DNA from: JBAYJC01 sp041665285
GTDB taxonomy: Bacteria > Patescibacteriota > Patescibacteriia > 2-12-FULL-60-25
DNA length: 64,000 nt
Assembly (NCBI GenBank): GCA_041665285.1
Contig: JBAYJC010000001.1
Coordinates: forward strand, 298,075-362,074
Reading direction: 5' to 3'
Shown: positions 48,959 to 58,800 of the stretch, piece after piece
Layout of the letters: each line of letters opens with the position of its first letter
Numbering within the stretch: the first letter of the stretch is position 1
Position numbers and translations under genes: made by a program
Notes under the pieces: model-generated
Database searches by the model: none
Told to the model about the DNA's origin: nothing
Seen by the model: only the letters and a program-made list of their open reading frames with translations

Positions 48959-49795
48959 GTGAAGAACAAGACCCCTCGTCTGTGGACTCTTCTGCTCTGT
49001 GCCTTCGCCGCCATGGCTCTCGTGGCGTGCGGTGGCGAGACGCCAGACAAGGACAGCTCCGTTCCGACGGACAGCGCAGTCCAGCCGGACACGAACCTCG
49101 TTCCGACGGACAGCGGCACCCCGCGTCCGGACGCGGACAGCTCGGTCCTGCCGGACACCGGCACGGACACTGGCGTCTTCACCGACGCCCGCCCTGACAC
49201 CCGCCCCGACGTGCCCGTAGACACTGGCCCGGCCGACACCGGCCTGGTCGCAGGGACCTGCTTCCCCACCTCCGAGGACCCGGACTGCACGCGCAGGCCC
49301 GGGATGAGGGACTGCACGTGCCTCGAGGACACGTCCATGCGAGAGGCATGCGCGGAGGATCCCAGCTTCTGCCGCACGCCGGGCACCTGCCGCGTGGGAA
49401 GCAACGGGTGCGGCTACCACCTGCCCCGGACCATCGGGTACAGCCCCTCAGACCCGTTCCCGTGCCGTGACAATGTCACCAACGACGTGTGGAGCGACCG
49501 CTTCCAGTTCCGGCTCTTCGAGAGCGCGAACAAGCAGCCGTATCTCGTGACCAATGGCGTACGCTTCGCGCCGTTCAATATCTGGTTCTGGGCGCGGGAC
49601 AGGTTCTGGCAGTCCTGGACCGACAACGCCACGTACACGCACTGCTGGGCCATCCCCTACCCGGACATTGGGATGCCCTGCCGATCGCTCGAATTCCGCT
49701 GTTTCCTCCCTGGAGGCAGTGAGACCGACCCGATCAACAACCCTGGTCCCTACCTCAACCACATGACCCTGAGCTGGAGCCGCGACTTCCCGTAG
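48959..49795 (+). CDS. Lipoprotein with Asp/Thr/Pro repeats and Cys-rich head (GC-rich cassette E)
   Basis: 278 residues from GTG 48959, with AGGAGG at good spacing. A lipoprotein signal ends LVAC at Cys24. Residues 26-95 are low-complexity, repeating short units such as VPTDS, QPDTN, LPDTG and RPDV, an extended stalk. From about 98 onward there is a Cys-rich domain with about 14 Cys (CTRRPGMRDCTCLED, CGYHLPR and CRSLEFRCF). The stalk resembles those of myxobacterial and other deltaproteobacterial lipoproteins (from memory). Codon use is extremely GC-rich. Likely a surface-exposed protein; ligand unknown. Confidence 0.8.
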   Translation: MKNKTPRLWTLLLCAFAAMALVACGGETPDKDSSVPTDSAVQPDTNLVPTDSGTPRPDADSSVLPDTGTDTGVFTDARPDTRPDVPVDTGPADTGLVAGTCFPTSEDPDCTRRPGMRDCTCLEDTSMREACAEDPSFCRTPGTCRVGSNGCGYHLPRTIGYSPSDPFPCRDNVTNDVWSDRFQFRLFESANKQPYLVTNGVRFAPFNIWFWARDRFWQSWTDNATYTHCWAIPYPDIGMPCRSLEFRCFLPGGSETDPINNPGPYLNHMTLSWSRDFP

Positions 49796-49810
49796 CCCCC
49801 CCTACCATCC

Positions 49811-49839
49811 CCACGCCAACCTGCGTGGACTTTTTTTTA
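49811..49839 (+). terminator. Terminator of cassette E
   Basis: CCACGC-CAACCT-GCGTGG followed by AC and eight T then A; matches the cassette D terminator except for a few bases. Confidence 0.85.
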
Positions 49840-49845
49840 CATCAA

Positions 49846-49875
49846 AAGCCCCTCTGCTATGCGTCAGAGGGGCTT
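49846..49875 (-). terminator. Terminator of the giant secreted-protein gene
   Basis: AAGCCCCTCTG (49846-49856) and CAGAGGGGCTT (49865-49875) form a perfect 11-bp stem; on the minus strand it is followed by TT. It lies 20 bases beyond the stop. Confidence 0.85.
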
Positions 49876-49896
49876 GAGCAATCATGTATTTTTTTC

Positions 49897-52800
49897 TCAA
49901 AGCCCCGTGGGGCCAAGTTGCAATGCTCCTGGATACACGATCCACGGACGGAGATGGTTCATGCCTGTGGGGGTCGGAGGATTACTGAGCGAGCACTCGC
50001 CGATAGGATCCCCTGCCGCGGGCTGAAGTACAGACGCATTCACATTCATATTCGAGTGAATATTCGTCTTTCCTTCCACCGTCTCCCCTGCCCAGCATCC
50101 TCCATTTGGATGGATGGCTGGTGATGTGGCGCGGTTGTCTGTGAGGCCTGTGGGGCCGACGAGGTTGCGGCACTCGCCGGAGCACCATCCCCAGTTGTCT
50201 TGGAGGAAGAGGCGCGGGGTATAGCGACAGGCGTTCATCACGTTATCCCAGCATCCGCCGTTTGGCGCAAGGCCACTTGCCACGCATCGGTCTCCTGCGG
50301 CGCAAGACACGTTTTCTGTGGGATTGGCTGGGTTAGCGCCTTGTCCGCAGAAGCGTGCAGGATCGCCAGAGCAACGCGCCATGGTTCCTGCAGGACGAGC
50401 GGCTGGTGGGACAGGCGTGAGAGAGGCGCCACAGCTGGTTTGCTCGCGAAGGTTTGGCACACCCGCTGAAGAGACAAACAACCCATCTGCACCGAGATCA
50501 AATCGGCGATTTGCCGTGTTTGCCGCCACGAGTTTATCCCAACATTCTGTTTGTCCTGCGGTGCCCGTTCCAGTACAGGTTGGGCGCGCAGAGCAATCTG
50601 CATCTCCATTACAGAAGAGCACGCTGGTCATGAGAATACGGTCGTAATTATTGCCACCAACATTGCCGTAATAACACACGCCTCCAGCTTGTACGCGCGG
50701 TGGAATCACTGAAGCAGATGCGGCGGCGACCGTCTGGTTTGTACCTTGGCAAGACGGAAGCAAGAGCTTCTCTTTTGCGGTACACGTATACAAGTGGGAA
50801 AACTCAAAGTAGTTTGCATCGCATGCCTGTGCGCTATCGCCGAACATGGTGCGAAGCTTGCAGGTGTCGCCTGGATGCGCACGATCCTGACAATCTGCAT
50901 CTGCTGTACAAGCCTTTCCTTGCTGGCTCGCGCACGTGCCAATCGGCTTACAAGAGCCAAGGCCAGGAGGACAATCGTTATCTGATTCGCAGGTCAAACC
51001 GCTGTGGCCTGTGCCTGGGGAATAGCATTCCTTTTGTGCAGAGCAAAATGGTTTGTGATTGCGGATCTTTGCATCTGGGAATGCCTGCTGTTTGCCATCG
51101 CCCCAATCCACAACAAGTTTGCGAATAGGCATCTGATCATGCGCGGCCCAGCCGTAGAACTTGATGTTGCCAATAAACTGTCCGCCAGACGCGGCCATGC
51201 CGCCTTCTGCCTGGCCATTGAAAGCAAACATATCCATGCGCATCACCGGACATTTTCCTGGCGATGGACAATTGCGTGCATCCACAGCCGCAACGCGTGG
51301 TGGCACTGGGGTGTAGCTATCGATGTAGCGGAAATCCGTGTTGGAGTATGCCGTGCCATCCGCACCTGCTCTAAACCCAACATCCGTTGGACGATAGTGC
51401 CCCATGGTGACGTCTGTTGGGAGAAGCGTTGGTTTTGGATCCATGGATATACCCATGGCTGACGTCTTCATGTTATACGAGATCAAACCACAGAACTCAT
51501 CCGTTGGTACCGGACAAATCTCCCACATCGGACGATAACCAATGCCATGCGTGCACGCATTATTATCCGCATCTGGATCCGAGGAATCAGCTGTGCCAGG
51601 TGGCATGGCGCACTTGAAATCTCTGAACGTTCTCGAATAATCCGAAGGAGTGCCATCTGCGCCCGTAACAGGAAGACAAATATCCATGGATCCATCTCTC
51701 ACTCCCTCCACCCGACGAGCACGGATATCTGGCTCACCGATATTCCCCAAGGTAGCTCCACAGGTATATTCCGAGCTCATTGCCTCCATGTCTATCGCAT
51801 TTCCGATACAAGCACTCCCCGCATACGTCCCACCCCCACACTGCCCAAACTGACCGTAGTCACGAAGAGAGAGGTCCGTGACAGGACCACCTCTGCGCCC
51901 GGTGCGTGGGTTTGTCTTTGGTTCAAGAGCTTTTGCCACATCCGTACAACCAGCAATAGGAATCACACGAACCGCATGCGATTGAGTGCTGTCTCCTCTT
52001 TCCGGCTTCCATTCGATGGAATAATCTGCATGTGGAAAACGGTGAAGTTCGTGTTTTCCGGTCGGGTAACCATCACGCCTTATTCCTACATATGTTTGAT
52101 CGTTTCTCCCCCAAAAGCCATCACTGATACCAACCGTAGCATTCCATTGACTGCGATACGGCTCAGCAAAGTAATCCAAATCATCGTACGTAAACTTCAC
52201 GAGATCGATCTCTGCCTGCCAAGCATTGATACGCTTGCCGTCATCATTCTGCGCTCCTGCGGATCGTGTGGATGGGACGTTTCCGCCGAGGGCTGTGGGG
52301 CGCTGCATCCAATGATGCTCTGCGCTGAAGGTACAATCATAATCCGTGAGACACGGGGAATACATGCGGTCGTTCTTGGTGTCATAAGGTGCACCATCAA
52401 TCCATACCTTACAATTTCCCCATGTTGCTCCCGTAGCTTTTACACACTGGGCGGAGTTCTTGCACGTTGCAGACGTTGGATCACCATCGCATGCAGATCC
52501 GCGCGTATAAATCTCCAAAGGACAATCTGTGCTTTTTGCGGATGGTGCAGAGCAGTTGATCCGCTGACCGTCCGCAGTTTTGACCGCATCGATTGCGCAT
52601 TTGAGCGCACCAGCATTGATCGCCGCGGCGGCCTGCATGCCACCGCTCAACACGCCTTGCGCATTTCGCTGTCTCCATTCTGGTCCGTCTTGCACCCAAT
52701 TCGGCTGAAGCTCACACGCTGTATACAGCGGCTGTTTTGTTTGTGGATTAAGCGCCGCTAAGTGGCACTTGTCTGCATTGTCTTCGCAAGGCAGACCTGT

Positions 52801-55800
52801 GTTGATACCAGACATGGCGTTGCACAGCTTTGTTGTAGGTGGCGCCCCTCCAATTTCGCATGCGCCACGGTATCCGCAATCAAAGCTGTATTTATCAACG
52901 TAGCTTTCATCGACTAACCCGCAATCCGCGCCATTGCATCGATAGGTCGTGGGATAACACTTCTTGCCTTTATTCGGCCCTGCGGCACAGAGCGAGTCTG
53001 TTTTAACGACCGCAGTATCAAAGTAACGATAGATGCGATAGATACGCGCAAACAAGTTGCTCAAATACGCGTAGGACTTTGCTGGCGTACCAGCGCCTGC
53101 TCCGGAATAATAGGTGTTTGCACCAGCACCCAAGAAAGTCGGTGGATTTAGCTTCGAAAAACCGATCAACGCTCCGCCAGCCTGAAAGAGCGGCTCGGTA
53201 TTGGCGGTCAATGGTTTTGTGTTCAGCGCGCTGGAAAATGGAGCAAAGCGACGGCTGTAGTTGATGCCAAGCATAGGCACCACGTATCCTGACTCCTTCC
53301 ACACGCGATCTGTAAATGCCGCATCCTGATTGGTGGTCGCACTGCGCACCTCTGCTAACTCTTTACATGTATCTGCGCTCTGACCAGAGATGCTGAAGTA
53401 CATCCAACGATCATCTCTGCCTTCACCCGCACAGGATGATACCCAGAACCCCGCCAAATACCACGGGCCACGAATCTTACCCTTGTGTTCTTTCAAGACC
53501 GTAAAGGCGTCTGCCACCTGATTGAGCTTAATCTCTCCTGCGGCTGGAGTTCCGAACGTAAATGGCGCCTTATCCGCACGCGTTTGGAAGAGCGCGCGAA
53601 TGGAGAACCACGGCGAACCTGACTCGCACTTTGCCTTCACCGGCGTATCAATAATTTCTTGGAAATTCCTGACGAGTTTTTCTCTTTGTCCTGGTTCCGT
53701 ATTGATGAGCGCTTCAAACTTTTGAGACTGTCCTTTGTCCTTATATCCCGTTTCCCATGTTTTGAAGAAACACTTATCACTTTCACTTGCCACACCTGGC
53801 ATGCTGAGACAGTTGGTGAAATACGGATTACCAGAATCTCGTGCAGAGAAAATTTCTTCCGTGACCCGCGACATCATGCCTGGGAATTCTGCTTCAAAGC
53901 TCTGCAAGAACTTTGGTTCAAACTCTTCGATGCTTTCATCATCATCACAATCCACATCAATACCACTCACCCAATCCGGCTGATACCCACAACACAAGCG
54001 CCATTGATGTTCAAAGCGTGGTTTGATGATATTGAATTTGAAGAAACCAAAGTTCGTTTCCACAAGTGCTCGAAGTCTTTGTGAGGGGCTCGGGTCATCT
54101 ACATTATCAATCGCTTTGGAAAAGCCCATGCCATCCACACGGAAAACCATTTCTGTAAAGCTTTCCGTTGACTCACGACCCGTATTTACCAAACGGAACA
54201 CCGTGTCATCGTGATCTGATCCTTCTGCTAAATCCTGCTCTTGATCATCTGCCTGTTCACAGAGCTCTCCTGCTGATGAACCCATAGGCGAACGCCCAAA
54301 CGGATCTGCGCCAACCTCTCCACCATCGCATCCGCCAATGCCAAAAGCGCATTCACCACTTGAGGTGTATTCATCGTGATAAGTGATCTTGTTCATGGAG
54401 CCTGGCAACTCGCCAAAGAACTCATCCGTAAAAGCAAAGGCTCTTGGTGGTTTTGCTTGCGATAAGCAGTAGTATTGTCCAGCGTTTTGCGGAGGCAAGT
54501 AACCGGCTGTTGGGGTGTAGTGGAAAATGTCGTTTTCACCAAACAACACAGGGGATGGATTCCAAGTGAGACACGCAAACTGATCACGCGTACCTCCTAC
54601 AGGCTGTGAAAGATCGCGCTCCAAGCACTGGCCTTGCACACCGCGGACAATCTCCACCTTGCTAAACGCCATACATTGACCGCCGCCTTCGACCGGACCG
54701 CAATTCATGGACTCATTCGCCCCTTCTGCAACAGACAGCAATGTACTCGTAGCCCCTGGCTGGAACACGGTGCTTGGCAAACAGGCTTGGCCATCACGCG
54801 GACCACCAAAACAGATACCTGCCGGAACGTTCTGGGAATTCTGACCGTAAAACTTTGGCGTTGGGAGTCCGTCAAACGTCACACGCTTGTAAGCGCATTC
54901 ACAAATCTCCCCTTCTTCGCAGGTATTTGCCGCGGCATACCCCACAGCTTTGGCTTTTGCCTTTGGTGGATTTTTGCCATTATCCCATTCTGTCACATAG
55001 CTCGCAGGATACGGAGAATCTGCCTCTGGCTCTGCGCGACACTCTGGCGAAGGGAACGCATTGCGCACCAATGGATTTTTGTCTGGCTCTGGATTCTTGA
55101 ACTCTGCAGAAATCTTATGGAAGTCATACGCATCCATATCTGCACGCCATGGCAAATAGCAGTACATGGGCTTGCCTGTATCGTTATACACGTCAAACTC
55201 AGACTTTGTATAATAACCATATCTTCCAGTCCCCTGATGGCGACAAAGAAGAATACCCTGTGCCTTAGCTGCGGCGACCGTCGTGTCCCCATTTGGGATC
55301 ACAGCATCATTCGGACCGACCGTTCCTGTGAGCTCATAGACCTCTGTACCACTCCTTTGCTTTTTCACGAATTGCGCCATGGGCACTGCTATGCTCAGCC
55401 GATAATCCAAGGCGAATTTCTGTTTGATATCTGCAAAGGAACGGTCACGTTCCAATCCATCAAATGCCACGCGTGTGTTCACCAAGTCCTGTGCTTGGAA
55501 TGCATTTGGAATGGCCATGCCTGAATAATCCTTGTTTCCCAAACCAATGGCGCGGCTTTGATAGAGATTCTCATCAAAGTACGCACCGCGCGCCAAGATT
55601 GGCTCTGATGCTGTGCTGTTGCGATCCACGTAGCGTGAGCAGAAAATATCTCCTTCGCGTGTACTCGGCTGATCGCACATGGCCAAGTTTGTACACATGG
55701 TCATGTATTTGTTCTGCGCATCGTCGTACACCGTTTCCGCGGAAGAACAGCCAAGCCACTGCGCACAATCACGATCCAAGCCCACCTTTGCCACGATATT

Positions 55801-58800
55801 TGCATCATTACCAACGCCACAACGACCTTCGCGACGATAGACGAATAGTGGATTGCCCGGATAAGGACTGTATTGAGCATCAACGCAATCACTATCTCGC
55901 TGACAGGCAAACACAGGCGCTAATTGAGCCTCTGTTGCACCAGCTTGGCGGAACAGAGTTTCCAATTGCTCAAAATCGTATTCCACAACCGGTGTCTGCG
56001 GGAACCCGATCAAATAGACGCCTACTTTGCCACTACAGCGTCCAGCACGCGCACCGCAATTCGGCGAGGTTGGATTGGCCACGCAATCCACAGGGTCGCT
56101 CGCACGGAAGCTGTTTGCCGCGTATTGGGCATAGCTCGCCGCTGTGTTGTATTTCAGCATGGTGTCTGTCATGTCGCGCAACAGCACGCATCCTCGTGCC
56201 GTGTCGACTTTGCCACCACAGGACTTGAGATCCAAGCGATCGTTCTTCACGAAGAAGTACGGCTTACCGGTCTTTCGCTGAGCATCAGACTTGTCATTTG
56301 GATCGCGGAACTCTGTGCATTCGCCATATTCTTGAGGGCAAAGGCCTCCCCAACCCGCATAACCAGAGCGCTGTGCTGTACCTACATCACCCACGCGCAA
56401 AATATTGAAGAACGAACCGCCTTGAAGCGCCTGTGAGTAACATGGCTTGTTGCTATCTGACTCAAACCAACCAGAATAGGTTGCAGGCGGCAAATTATAT
56501 GGATTGCCTGCCGCGATTTCTACCGCGGGTTTGTACTGACATACGTGATTCTGCGGATCGCGGAAATACGTTTTTCCGGCGCCATAGGCATATTCTTCGC
56601 AATAGTTTTCTGAAGGACGACACAACCCCTGACTATATTTGGTGATGTCATCCTTGAAATAGACGGTTTCAAACCGTGCGATGCTTTGACGATCTTGTGA
56701 GAGGATCGGCTTGCCAAAAGCACGACAAGAGGCATTTTCCGCAGAACAACGCGATTCTGGAGCATCGATCGCGTACACCAGGCGATCTGCAGGGCGCACG
56801 GTCTTTGCCTGACCAAATCCTGGAATGGCAGGCTCATCTTCACGTGTAAATGTCTCTGCTCCAATGGAAGCGGAATTGCGCGTGTCTACCATCTGGCGAC
56901 AACCAATGGATGTCTCACGACACAAACGCGTAAAGCGACGGAGGGATTGGGTTTTTGCCTGGCGATCTGTGTAATTCTTACATCCAACCATGGCGTGCGG
57001 CTCAGGCACTCCTCCGGAAGAGACGTCGCACACTGCAGGTGTGTTCCACGAATCGCGGACCACATACGCCATATCTGGCAATTGGCGCACAACCACCTCA
57101 TCCAAGAATACAGAGCGGCCGCCTGTGAGACTCCCTGTCCACACGAGCGTTGTTGTGGCTACATCGCGCAATCCATTGAAAGGACCAACCACAAAGCGCT
57201 GCCAATCAGCCGTGAGATTCACATTACCAAGCGCCACATCTGCCGCAGGACTTGCAGACTGCTCATCGCGGGCAAGCACAGAAATAGATAACGGCGTGCC
57301 TGGTGCTTTTGCCCAGAAGGAGAGCTGGTAGGTGCTCTTGCTCCATGCAGGAATGGCAACGCGCACTTCGCTCGTGCCTGCCACGGCATTCCATCGCAAG
57401 CTCTGATCGCCTACAAGCAACGCTTCGGTCGAAACCAGGATATTATTCCATTCATTACCACGATTTGTAGCGATAGATCCGCGGAACTTACCCGTGGAAG
57501 TCGTGCTGCGGAATGCTTCTGCGAGCACCACCTGGATATTGCCGGACTCTGCGCCTGCATACGCACGACAACCAACAGCCTCCTGTGTACACGTCAAACT
57601 TTCTGGGACAAATCCTTGATACACGCATTCATTATTCTGTGTAGTGAATACCCCACCTGTTTTCGTACAGTCATCGGTATTCGTGCGCGTGATGCGGTAG
57701 CTCTGACAATCTGGCGTGGACAGAACCGTCTGCGAATAGTAACGATAAAACGTGTTTCCTGCCGCGTCATAGAACTGTCGACAGTCTGGATCTGCACCGC
57801 CGCGCCAGGTGGATTCATTACACGTCGCAGGCAATTTCACGCGCAGTTGATCTGCCGTGCGCTTCACGAGCACGCGAGGCCCCGCAGGCGCTCCTGCGGA
57901 ATAGGCTCCTTCTGGTGGCACTGCGCCCGGTTTGGCTGTGGTACGTTTTTGCAAGCTCCAGGTACGCAATTGATATCCAGCGGATTCCGAACCCTCCCAT
58001 GTAAAATACGTTTGTGAGTCTGCATCAGGCTTTTCGCAAGCACGGATGTACGAGAAATACGCAGATGTTTCTCCACCTGCGCCTGCCGCGCCAATGTTGG
58101 TAAACGCCTCGCAACCCACTTGCGCTTGAGAGCATTGTTTTGCTGTTGACGCGATAAAGTAGGAGGGCGCTCCATCAGAGGCGTCGCTGTAAGCGTTCAA
58201 AGCAGGATCTGCTTCTTGTACAAGGTCAAAGGCAGAGGCGCTCTTGCGATATTCTGTGTATCCAACGCAAGACGCAGGACAACGATCATTGTCCGTCGCA
58301 ATGGCTGGGATTTCTGGATTGCCAAAGTCATCGGCATACCCTTCGCAACCTGCTTCTGCTTGCGTACACATCTTTGCGTAGCTGCTACAGGCACTCACAT
58401 CTGTGCTTGATCCTGTGCAACGAAGCTCTGTTGGCGGGAGTTTGATGTGTGCGATCGGCAAATTTCCATTGATGCCATCCACAAAATCCGTGGCAAATTC
58501 TGACTCTTCAAGTTGCACGGAGTCAAAGGCCACGTTTTCGCCGTAAAAGGTGACCATGGCGCTTTGCGTTTGTGCGGAGGCGGTAAACGTACACTCAAAA
58601 CTCTCCCATGTGCTTTCTCGCGCAGTTTCATCTGTCACCGTAGGACGTCCTTCAAGCTGTACGGTGCTTCGATTGTTATCTACCACGGCAGGAGAGCAGG
58701 TATTGGAACGAAAATCGCGTAATGCCTGGTCATTGGTCACGCGCACTGTTCCGTCTGCATCCTGGTATTGCTGTACCAATGCATAGAACCGACGCGGATC

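Noticed and set aside
36432..49839. GC-rich genes as assembly chimeras
   Set aside because: Each is fitted precisely into spacers with intact neighbours and complete expression signals, repeated at several loci; a chimera would more likely give one abrupt join. Reads would be needed to exclude it fully.
51547..52761. Long plus-strand open frame (404 codons) opposite the giant protein gene, and several similar shorter ones
   Set aside because: Composition is of the anti-sense type, with many His/Arg/Ile/Cys and no domain; the minus-strand frame is continuous for 3739 codons with coherent Cys motifs.
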